Source of the DNA: CAWKAV01 sp963847735
GTDB lineage: Bacteria > Desulfobacterota > Desulfuromonadia > Desulfuromonadales > BM103
Assembly: GCA_963847735.1 (NCBI GenBank)
Contig: CAWKAV010000007.1
Span: forward strand, 1 to 64,000
Length of the DNA: 64,000 bases
Reading direction: 5' to 3'
Below are positions 36,186-44,322 of the stretch, one piece after another. Each line of letters starts with the position of its first letter. Positions within the stretch are counted from its first letter, which is position 1. The position numbers and the translations under genes are program-made. Below the pieces are notes generated by a model. It was not told where the DNA came from and did not search any database. It was given only the letters and a program-made list of their open reading frames with translations.

Positions 36186-37487
36186 ATGATAATCCCTTCT
36201 GCTGAACAAAAGGGCCTGAGGCTAAAGACACCCTTTGCCTTGATCGCATTTGTTTTGATCGCTCTCCCCGTGGTGGCAGGTCCGTACCGCGACTCTGCTC
36301 ACGGCAATGACACTTTCGGTGTCAATCGTTCCGCCCTGGATGGCAGATATGCCGATTATGCTGTTGGCAACTGTGCTCACTGTCATGAGATGCATGCCAG
36401 TCTCGAGGGTGTGGACCCCGCCCCGGTCACCGGAGCCGTTCCGCACGCCCTGTTCGCCGACAGCTTTAATTCCGGGCGCACTGAAGGCCCGTATCTGGAG
36501 ACAGACAACTTCTGTTTCTACTGCCATAGCGAAATCTCCGGTCAGCAGGTGATCAATCGCGATTACAGCGCGACGTTCGGTGGCGGCAACCTCGCTTCGG
36601 GGCCGCAATCGATCATGGCTTCCTTCAACCAGGCCTCTTACCACAATCTTTACGATATCTGGAATTATCTGAATACCGACCCCTCTTATGTGCTGTGGTT
36701 TAGCTCACGCGGCAACCCTTGCAGTGCCTGTCATGATTCCCACCGGGCCAAGCGCAACTGGGACAGCGCACAGCCAGGTTTCCCACTGCTCAGTGCCATT
36801 TCCTTGCCAAATGGATCCGGCAACCTGTGGGGAGAGACCGAACTTATGTCTTCCTATTCCGGTTACCAGGCGCCGTACGCCTTTGACCCGGCTCTTGAAC
36901 CCGCCGGGGTGGGGGCCCAGGACGGTTCGAACACTCCCGATTATGTCACTTTTTGTTCCACATGCCACACTCCCGATGCCATTATCGCGAGTACAACGCT
37001 GATGAGGGATGTGAAGAAGATCAACTGGGGCGTCACAGGCCTTGGTCAGGACAAGCATGGAGAACTGAGCCGGGATGGTTCCGATCATTTCCGTGAACCC
37101 TATGCCACTGCAGCGACAGGCAACAGTAATTTTCTGCTGTCATGCATGGATTGCCACGAGGCGCACGGGTCGGCGAATATACTGCTGCTGAGACACCGGA
37201 TCAACGGCGAAGACCAGGAACAGGTCGTTGTCTCAACGGATGCCTTGAGCCAAAACTGCAAACGTTGTCATCAGGACGACCTGGCCGCCGCCGCCGGCAC
37301 AGGGCAAGCCGATCGCTGGGAATTCGTTCATCATGGCGCGGCGGATGCACCTTATGCGCAAAGTATGTGTGCGAGCTGCCACGGTGCGGGAGGCGGGAAC
37401 ACCCCCATCGCCTGCGGCAACTGCCATGGCCACGGCATGGATGACAGTTGGCTCGGCGCGAATGCCTCCGGCCGACGGACCTTCTGA
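36186..37487 (+). CDS. 8-heme c-type cytochrome
   Basis: This 433-residue protein has a signal peptide (FALIAFVLIALPVVAG). Eight CxxCH sites follow: CAHCH, CFYCH, CSACH, CSTCH, CMDCH, CKRCH, CASCH and CGNCH. The sequence between them is long and low in repeats, unlike the 26- and 16-heme proteins. It contains CMDCHEAHGSANILLLRHR, like the CxxCHxAHxSxxxxLR signature of OmcS-type proteins. Spacing of sites suggests two four-heme groups. AGAGGTGGG upstream and the signal peptide support the ATG at 36186. It is the last cytochrome of the cluster, 104 bases after the NHL gene. It may be an extracellular terminal reductase or a third filament-type subunit; the sequence alone does not decide. Confidence 0.85.
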   Translation: MIIPSAEQKGLRLKTPFALIAFVLIALPVVAGPYRDSAHGNDTFGVNRSALDGRYADYAVGNCAHCHEMHASLEGVDPAPVTGAVPHALFADSFNSGRTEGPYLETDNFCFYCHSEISGQQVINRDYSATFGGGNLASGPQSIMASFNQASYHNLYDIWNYLNTDPSYVLWFSSRGNPCSACHDSHRAKRNWDSAQPGFPLLSAISLPNGSGNLWGETELMSSYSGYQAPYAFDPALEPAGVGAQDGSNTPDYVTFCSTCHTPDAIIASTTLMRDVKKINWGVTGLGQDKHGELSRDGSDHFREPYATAATGNSNFLLSCMDCHEAHGSANILLLRHRINGEDQEQVVVSTDALSQNCKRCHQDDLAAAAGTGQADRWEFVHHGAADAPYAQSMCASCHGAGGGNTPIACGNCHGHGMDDSWLGANASGRRTF

Positions 37488-37593
37488 CAGACTAAACCTG
37501 AAGGGTAATACGCATTTTAGTCGGGAACCTTTATGTTTCTTCTTCCTATGGTTGATCTCAAAGACCTTGGTTTACCGACAGGGCGCACGCCTT

Positions 37594-38961
37594 TCAGCGC
37601 TTTTTCTTTTTGTTAACTGTCAATGTGGTGTCCTGCTCGAGTGCGACGATGAGTTCTTCAAAGCGCCTGGCAAACCCCGGGTTGTTCTTGTTGCTTCCGC
37701 CACTGACCAGAATCTGTGCTTCCGATTTGCCGCGCGGCGTGATGTGAACCCAAAGCCGCCGGTGGGACATGAAAAAGCTGATCGCCAGACCCAGCACCAT
37801 CAGGCAGAAACCGAAATAGACAGTCATTACGCCGGGGTCTTTGGTGACGAGCAACAGGGTCGAGTAAAGTTGCCGGTAGGTGAAGGTATATTCTCCATCC
37901 TGCTGACGGAGGGTGACGGTCCCCTGGTTGTTGACCCAGAAATCCGATGACTCTGCTGAGCCCTCAGCACCGAAGCTGATTTTTGCCCGCAGGGCGTTCC
38001 CTTCCTCATCGCGCTCCACCTGGGCAATCCGAAAAGTCTCCGTCGACTCCTTCCAGGGGATGTCCTGTTCCGGAGCAACGCGGAAGGCCTGCTCCGTGAG
38101 GGTCCTCTGGTTGCGGATCACCACGAAATACTCATCCATCGGGAATCCGTCGCCGACATAAAAGTTGAGCCCCCGGTAACTCAGGGGGTCATTGACAACC
38201 ACAGACTTGGTGTATGGAGCCTGACGCTCCGGATCAATAACGCTCAGGTCGGCCCGGTACTGCTTGATCATGCCGTTTGGGTAGAAGCTCTTCTCGAACC
38301 AGTCGCACTGTAGCGCGTACCCGAGCGCAACGGGCTGCTTGTCCTTGCGCAGGTAGATATTGCTGGTGCTTGTCCCCTCCGGGATGAACACATAGGCTTG
38401 AAAACCGAAGAGTGAGCCGATAATGGCACCGACCAGGACGATCAAAATACTCAGGTGGACGATGTACACGCCGAGTCTTGTCCAGGCGCCTTTTTGGACA
38501 GCATAGAGGGTGGTTCCGTCCCGATTCAGCTGGCGGGGGTTTTTCCACCCGCTGTTAGCCATGATCAACTTTATCTGTTGAGCGGCAGCACTGACTGTCA
38601 GGCCGGTTTCAAGTCGATGGCTTGCAGCCATTGATTCCAGTTGCCGGACTTCAATGGCGAGATTGTCTGCTTTCATCTGGCGCCAGACGCCTGGCAGGCG
38701 TTCGATGCTGCAGACGACCAGGTTGACGGCAAACAGGCAGAGCAAGGCAACAAACCACCAGGCACTGTACATCTCGGTGAAACCGAGTTGTTCGAACAGG
38801 CGGGCCATGCCCTGCCCGTACTCCTCGATATAGTAGGTGCCCGGTTGTCCCTGTTTGATCAATGTGCCGATGATTGAGGTGACCGCCAGGGTGATCAATG
38901 TCGCCAGGGCAAGCTTTACCGAGGCAAAAAAGCGCCACACTGTATTTTTTGTTTTAGTCAT
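37594..38961 (-). CDS. resB: ResB-type cytochrome c biogenesis protein
   Basis: This 455-residue membrane protein of the System II (Ccs) cytochrome c maturation machinery would deliver and attach heme to apocytochromes together with CcsA/ResC. It begins with VWRFFASVKLALATLITLAVTS, the usual first ResB helix, then the GTYYIEEYG loop. A second helix pair contains AWWFVALLCLFAVNLVVCSI and a third helix LGVYIVHLSILIVLVGAIIG. A large periplasmic domain (about residues 190-400) with VVNDPLSYRGLNFYVGDG leads to the last helix near 405-425. The tail is lysine-rich. It is convergent with the cytochrome cluster and would serve its unusually high demand for heme attachment. No CcsA/ResC partner is in the window. 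The symbol follows the family name. Confidence 0.85.
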   Translation of the reverse strand: MTKTKNTVWRFFASVKLALATLITLAVTSIIGTLIKQGQPGTYYIEEYGQGMARLFEQLGFTEMYSAWWFVALLCLFAVNLVVCSIERLPGVWRQMKADNLAIEVRQLESMAASHRLETGLTVSAAAQQIKLIMANSGWKNPRQLNRDGTTLYAVQKGAWTRLGVYIVHLSILIVLVGAIIGSLFGFQAYVFIPEGTSTSNIYLRKDKQPVALGYALQCDWFEKSFYPNGMIKQYRADLSVIDPERQAPYTKSVVVNDPLSYRGLNFYVGDGFPMDEYFVVIRNQRTLTEQAFRVAPEQDIPWKESTETFRIAQVERDEEGNALRAKISFGAEGSAESSDFWVNNQGTVTLRQQDGEYTFTYRQLYSTLLLVTKDPGVMTVYFGFCLMVLGLAISFFMSHRRLWVHITPRGKSEAQILVSGGSNKNNPGFARRFEELIVALEQDTTLTVNKKKKR

Positions 38962-39078
38962 GGAATTAATTGAATAATTTGCTTCTGGTCGTTAATATGC
39001 GTAATCGTGGTGGTTAAAGCGGGCATTTTTTAATCTTTTCGCGATCTTCATTCCTACGTCATTTGCAGTCCGGAGTCA

Positions 39079-41032
39079 ATGGTTTTGGACCCAAGCTTTT
39101 CCTTAAAAAAGATTTTTCCCTCGATTCTTCTGATTCTTGTCGTCGGCATTATTGTCTATGTCAATTCTTTCCATGTCCCTTTTGTTCTGGATGACGACTG
39201 GACGATTGTCAAGAATCCGATTATCAGGAGCCTGGACAACTTCTATGCCAACCCTACTGGATATGAATTCCTGCCGAACCGGTATGTTGCGACCCTGAGC
39301 TCTGGCGATCAATTACTCTCTCGGGGGACTCGACGTGACCGGCTATCACGCGGTGAATTTGCTTATTCACCTGCTGTCAGCACTTCTCGTTTATGCATTA
39401 TTGCGCCTTACATTTCACACTCCATACTTTGAGGCACAGGTAGAATCAGTTTCAGGTTCAGACTTAAGCTCAACCTCAACCTGGCTCTCCGCTTTTTTTT
39501 CGCCGCCCTTTTTTCTCCCCCTGTGCGCCGCGCTGCTGTTCGTTGTGCACCCTGTGCAGACCCAGGCAGTGACATATATCGTCCAGCGGATGACGTCACT
39601 GGCGACTATGTTTTACCTGCTTTCGGTTGTGCTTTATGTTGTGGCGAGGCTGAGGTTGGAGCGTAACGCAGAATTCAGAATTCAGAATTCAGAATATGCA
39701 TCACAACCTCAATCTGTCTCATTCCGGTTTCTTCTGCCTCTAGCAGGTTCCGTCTTCAGTGCGGTTTTGGCAATGAAGACCAAGGAGATAGCGTTTACGT
39801 TGCCTCTCGCCGTTCTCTTGTACGAGGTTTTCTTTTTCCGCGGGGCCTGGCAGGCGTCTGCTTATCCTGCTGCCGCTTTTGGCGACTCTGCCCATCATCC
39901 CGATAACGATTTTCGACTTCGGCGATTTGACAGCGACTTGCTGTCGGACCCCGGCAGGCAACTCCCGGTGGGGCAAACCCTCTCAACGCAAGATTATCTC
40001 TTGACCCAGTTCCGGGTGATCGTCACCTACCTGCGCCTGCTGGTCCTTCCGGTCAACCAGAATGTCGATTACGACTACCCGATTTACAACGAGTTCTTTA
40101 CCCCGCCGGTGTTGTTGTCGTTTCTTCTGCTGGTCGCCATTTTCGGACTTGCGGTCTACTTGCTCTGGAGAACGGGACACTCCAGGGGGAATCAGGTTAA
40201 GGATAAGTCCGGTTCAGAAAGGGACAGCTTAGCCACATCGTCCCTAACCACAGCACAACCGGTGTATCACTCTTCTCAACCTTATCTGCGTTTGATCGCC
40301 TTTGGCATCATATGGTTTTTCCTGACCCTTTCGGTCGAGTCGAGCCTTATCCCGCTCGCCGATGTGATTATGGAGCATCGGCTCTACCTGCCATGTTTCG
40401 GTGCCGTCACGGTTGTGGCTTCGCTCTTGTGCATTGCGATATTGAAATTTCCCCGAACGGCCCAAGTCAGGCTTGTCGTTCTGATTGCAGTTTTAATGAT
40501 CACAGGACTGGGCGCAGCAACTCTGCAGCGCAACCACGTCTGGGGGAACGCCATACGGTTGTGGCAGGATGTCGTTGAAAAGTCTCCGGGTAAAGCCAGG
40601 CCTTTCAACAATCTAGGTGTTGCACTCGAAGCCGCCGGAAGGAGACAGGAAGCTATCTTTGCGCAGTCTCGGGCCATAGAAGTCGGCCCCGGGTTTTACA
40701 AGGCTTATTACAACCTGGCGGACCTTTATCTGGTCAGTGATCAGCCTGAGAAGTCTTTGCCTTTGCTCGAGATAGCGATTCGACTCAATCCAACCTTTAC
40801 AGAGGCTTATGTGGAAGTAGGCGCGGCCTTGATGCGCAGCGGGCGGTTTCAGGATGTCTCGATTTTCCTCGAACGAAATTTTGATCGTATCAAAGGCAAT
40901 GCCGAAGCCCATTTTTACCTTGGGGCATCCTATGCCTTTCAGGGGAGACGGGACGAGGCCCTCCGAGAATTGATGATTATTTCAGAACTGGACCCGGAAC
41001 TGGCGGCTAACTTGAAGGGGCTATTGCGCTGA
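39079..41032 (+). CDS. polytopic GT-C-like membrane protein with C-terminal TPRs (frameshifted)
   Basis: The protein opens with a helix and then SFHVPFVLDDDWTIVKNPII, the acidic first loop typical of TMTC/GT-C mannosyltransferase-like proteins. It runs on, after a one-base slip near 39310, through about ten more helices (LDVTGYHAVNLLIHLLSALLVY and so on). It ends with three or four TPR units (ARPFNNLGVALEAAGRRQEAI, FYKAYYNLADLYLVSDQPEK). Corrected length is about 650 residues. Proteins of this plan probably transfer sugars from a polyprenyl carrier to exported proteins, with the TPRs recognising the target; that is family-level knowledge. It stands at the border between the cytochromes and the glycan locus, beside a PglB-like enzyme. 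A 7-base tandem repeat at 39669 lies within it. Confidence 0.65.
39669..39695 (+). repeat. heptamer tandem repeat CAGAATT, nearly four copies
   Basis: CAGAATT occurs three times in a row plus CAGAAT. It lies inside the GT-C/TPR gene, so gain or loss of one unit would change the reading frame. Similar short units (TTCAGGTTCAG) stand about 220 bases earlier in the same gene. Confidence 0.7.
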
Positions 41033-41077
41033 TCGGGTTTCAAGCGGGAGACCGGAAAGAAAAAGGCTTTTGCAGTG

Positions 41078-43624
41078 ATGCATGATTCCAAAGAAAAACA
41101 GCATAGCAGAACCAAGGCATGCCTCGTTCTGGCGGGATTTCTCCTCTTGTTGGGCTCCTGTGGCCGGGAAGAGAAGGTCGATGCCCAGCCAGGTTTAGTC
41201 AGGGACGCTAAGCAACACTCCTTGCAGTATTCTGCAGGCGACAACGGTTCTATCGAGGGCGCCACGAATCAGACTGTTGAACACGGCGCCGACGGCAGCG
41301 AGGTGACCGCGGTGGCGGACACGGGATACCATTTCACCTCCTGGAGTGACGGAGCAGCCACTGTCAGCCGCAGTGACCAAGGGATTACAGAGGATCTCGA
41401 AGTTTCGGCCAGTTTCTCTTTAAATCAATACACCCTGACTTATACGGCCGGGAACAATGGCTCCGTAGATGGCTCACCATCGCAGACTGTCGACCATGGC
41501 TCCGACGGTGAAAAAGTCACTGCTATGCCACACGAAAATTATCATTTCCTGACCTGGAGTGACGGTGTGAATACTCCGAGTCGCATCGACCAGGCTGTCA
41601 CGGCAGATCTCGATGTGAAGGCTGATTTCGAAATCGACCGTTACACCTTATCCTATCAGGCTGGCAAGAATGGCCGTGTCGATGGTGCGGAACGACAGAC
41701 CGTCACTCATGGCCAGGACGGCAGCAGGGTCACGGCGCTCGCGAACGAAGGGTATCATTTTACGGCCTGGAGCGACGGCTTGAAAACTCCGGCACGTACC
41801 GACCTTGACGTCACGGCTGGCCTGAATGTGACGGCGGGCTTCGAAGTCAACCAGTACACCCTGACTTATCAGGCCGGAGATCACGGCACAATCGAGGGAA
41901 ATATTGACCAGTCTGTCATGCATGGCGAACAGGGTAGTCAGGTTGTTGCGGTCGCCGAGGAGGGATACCACTTCGTCAGCTGGAGCGACGGCCTCGAAAC
42001 CCCGCAGCGAATTGACTCCAAAGTTGTGGGTGATCTGGCGGCCAGGGCGATTTTTGCCATCAACACCTACACTGTTGGCGGCACGGTCAGCGGACTGGTC
42101 GAGGGTACGCACCTGGTTCTGCAGAACAAAGCCGGTGGCGATCTGGACATAACCACGAACGGCGACTTCCGTTTTCCTGACGAGTTGCGCGATGCTGCCG
42201 CTTATGAGGTCACGATCAAAAGCCAGCCGGTTTCTCCCAACCAGACCTGTACCATCGAAGCAGGCCTGGGCAAGATTTCCAGTACAGATGTTGATGACGT
42301 CATAGTGTCCTGCGCCATCAATACCTATACGATCGGCGGGACGGTGGCCGGTCTTGCCGATAAGGACCGGTTCGTCCTGCAGAACAACGCTGGCGACGAC
42401 CTCACCATCAATGCCAATGGCGCGTTTGCCTTTGCCGTACCCCTGGAAGATGGCAGCCCCTACGAGATAACGATTGCCAGTCCTCCCGGAAAACCGAACT
42501 GGACCTGTGATGTAAGCAACTCAGCGGGAACTCTGTCCGGCAGCGATGTGACCAATGTCATGGTCAGCTGTTACGTCAAGGCGGTTCTGCAGGCAACCCC
42601 TGGCCTGAGGAAAGTCACGCTGGACTGGAATGCCCATGATTTCAGAGACGTGACTTTCCAGCTCTGTTTTTCACAGGAAAATCGCCCCGAAACGGAGATC
42701 GGTGAATGTCAGGAGATTGCAGGCGGGACTCTTGTGCAGAAGTTGGACTCTCCCCATACGGTTGACGGTCTGATCGCTGACATTCCTTACTGGTTCCGTC
42801 TGGAGGTGCTGCATGCAGACGGGCGGAAGACCTTTTCGGAGGTTATCGAGACCATGACATTCGGCGGACTCAACGACACCGGAATTGACTGGTGCGCCGA
42901 CAACCTTGCCAATCGCCAATCCGATGGGACGCGTGAAGAAATGATACAAAGCTGTCAGGCCCTCTCAGGGACATTCCCGGGGCAGGATGCCCATTTCGGT
43001 CGGGATGCATTGGCGCGTGAGCGCAAGCTCCAAAAAACCGGACATGGCAATGCCGGATTCGATTTCACGAAGTTATGCCGCAACGGTAAAATCGCCGGTG
43101 AGAGAGGGTGTTCGCCCAACCCGTCCCCCGGAGAAGGTTCCAGGAATTGGGGCTGTACCCGGGACAATGTGACCGGCCTGGTTTGGGAGGTTAAAGACAC
43201 AAGTGGCCTGCAAGCTTCAGGCAATACCTATAGTTGGCATAGCCCGGATAAAGGCTTGAACGGCGGCGCTCCCGGGTCGAAAAATGGCGGCCAGTGCGAG
43301 GGAGGCGACTGCGATACCCACGCGTTCGTGCAGAAGATCAACGAGCAGAAGCTGTGCGGGCGCAGTGACTGGCGACTGCCAACCAGGCAAGAACTGCTTT
43401 CCATCGTCGATAACAGCAACTTCAAACCGGCGGTCGATACCCGGTTTTTTCCCAATACAGTTCCGGCGTATTACTGGTCGTCTTCACCTTACGCCGACCA
43501 GAGCGACTTTGCCTGGCAGGTTTATTTCCTGTACGGTGAGGCATCACCGGGCGAGAAATCACAGGGCAGGCACCTGCGGCTGGTCAGCGGCAGGACCATG
43601 ACCTTCGGCCTTGATAATCCGTGA
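41078..43624 (+). CDS. repeat-rich surface lipoprotein with C-terminal DUF1566 (Lcl) domain
   Basis: This 848-residue protein has the lipobox LLLLGSC. Four tandem repeats of about 71 residues follow (residues of about 48-325), each with YTLTYxAGxNG, QTVxHGxDGxxVTA, YHFxxWSDG and a TxxRxD close. They resemble InlB B-repeat/Listeria-Bacteroides-type beta-grasp repeats. Two further repeats of about 85 residues (NTYTxGGTVxGL...VLQNxAGxDL...VSC) cover about 325-505. A fibronectin-like stretch comes next. The C-terminal 150 residues are a DUF1566 domain with NVTGLVWEV, DWRLPTRQELLSIVD and YYWSSSPYA. The plan suggests a long stalk that presents a binding head at the cell surface. GTG at 41075 and ATG at 41078 are both possible starts. 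A short DUF1566 protein follows. Confidence 0.75.
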   Translation: MHDSKEKQHSRTKACLVLAGFLLLLGSCGREEKVDAQPGLVRDAKQHSLQYSAGDNGSIEGATNQTVEHGADGSEVTAVADTGYHFTSWSDGAATVSRSDQGITEDLEVSASFSLNQYTLTYTAGNNGSVDGSPSQTVDHGSDGEKVTAMPHENYHFLTWSDGVNTPSRIDQAVTADLDVKADFEIDRYTLSYQAGKNGRVDGAERQTVTHGQDGSRVTALANEGYHFTAWSDGLKTPARTDLDVTAGLNVTAGFEVNQYTLTYQAGDHGTIEGNIDQSVMHGEQGSQVVAVAEEGYHFVSWSDGLETPQRIDSKVVGDLAARAIFAINTYTVGGTVSGLVEGTHLVLQNKAGGDLDITTNGDFRFPDELRDAAAYEVTIKSQPVSPNQTCTIEAGLGKISSTDVDDVIVSCAINTYTIGGTVAGLADKDRFVLQNNAGDDLTINANGAFAFAVPLEDGSPYEITIASPPGKPNWTCDVSNSAGTLSGSDVTNVMVSCYVKAVLQATPGLRKVTLDWNAHDFRDVTFQLCFSQENRPETEIGECQEIAGGTLVQKLDSPHTVDGLIADIPYWFRLEVLHADGRKTFSEVIETMTFGGLNDTGIDWCADNLANRQSDGTREEMIQSCQALSGTFPGQDAHFGRDALARERKLQKTGHGNAGFDFTKLCRNGKIAGERGCSPNPSPGEGSRNWGCTRDNVTGLVWEVKDTSGLQASGNTYSWHSPDKGLNGGAPGSKNGGQCEGGDCDTHAFVQKINEQKLCGRSDWRLPTRQELLSIVDNSNFKPAVDTRFFPNTVPAYYWSSSPYADQSDFAWQVYFLYGEASPGEKSQGRHLRLVSGRTMTFGLDNP

Positions 43625-43634
43625 TGAATTTGTC

Positions 43635-43697
43635 GGTTTTGAGTTTTGAGTTTTAGGTCTACGTCTACCCAAAACCTAAAACCCAAAACCCAAAACC
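43635..43697. repeat. intergenic hairpin made of GTTTTGA/AAAACCC heptamers, possible terminator
   Basis: The left arm (43635-43658) is built of GGTTTTGAGTTTTGAG and TTTTAGGT. The right arm (43674-43697) is its complement with two mismatches, giving a 24-bp stem with a 15-base loop. Both arms are arrays of 7-base units. It lies between the two DUF1566 genes, 11 bases after the first stop and 13 bases before the next start. It could end transcription or be a member of a dispersed repeat. Confidence 0.55.
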
Positions 43698-43710
43698 CTT
43701 AGGAAACCAG

Positions 43711-44238
43711 ATGCGTCGAGCTTTTCTAATGATGACAACCGGCCTGCTCTTGACGGCAGCATTCTGCCCGGCCTCCGCCAGCGCAGCTCAAAAATGCAAA
43801 GACACCATCATGGCAACCAGCCCGGAATCCGACTATATCCTTCATGGTGATGGCACGGCCACGCAGAAAACAACCGGCCTCATGTGGATACGATGCAGTG
43901 TCGGTCAACAGTGGGATGGGTCGGTCTGCAAAGGCACGGCAACTACTTTTACATGGGTCGAGGCGCTCAAGGTAGCCGATCTTGAGAACTTTGCCGGCTA
44001 TGACGACTGGCGGCTGCCAAACAAAAACCAGCTCGAATCAATTATCGAGGGCCAATGTGTTGCGACCTCTGTCAATGCCAAAGTCTTCCCGTCGACCCAG
44101 GCCGCATTCTACTGGACCTCTTCCCCTTATGCCGGCCTGGGCACCGGTGTGTGGAGCGTCGATTTCGGGTACGGTGTTGTCACAGCGACTGAAAAAAGCG
44201 GCAAACTCCACATCCGGCTGGTCCGGGAAACTGAATGA
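43711..44238 (+). CDS. secreted DUF1566 (Lcl) domain protein
   Basis: This 175-residue protein has a signal peptide (GLLLTAAFCPASASA). The mature part is a single DUF1566 domain: TQKTTGLMWIRCSVG, then VADLENFAGYDDWRLPNKNQLESII, then FYWTSSPYAGLGTGVWSVDF. The family is a C-type-lectin-like beta fold (also called Lcl after a Legionella protein that binds glycosaminoglycans) and is usually surface exposed. It follows the large repeat lipoprotein, whose C-terminus has the same domain, so one probably arose from the other. Binding to sugars of the neighbouring glycan locus is conceivable but unproven. Confidence 0.75.
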   Translation: MRRAFLMMTTGLLLTAAFCPASASAAQKCKDTIMATSPESDYILHGDGTATQKTTGLMWIRCSVGQQWDGSVCKGTATTFTWVEALKVADLENFAGYDDWRLPNKNQLESIIEGQCVATSVNAKVFPSTQAAFYWTSSPYAGLGTGVWSVDFGYGVVTATEKSGKLHIRLVRETE

Positions 44239-44322
44239 ATAACGGTTTCTGGCTCGGGTTTTCAAAAGACAGAAAAGTCCTTTCAGGCAAAAGTCAAAAA
44301 TCATAACGACAGGTTTACCCGG

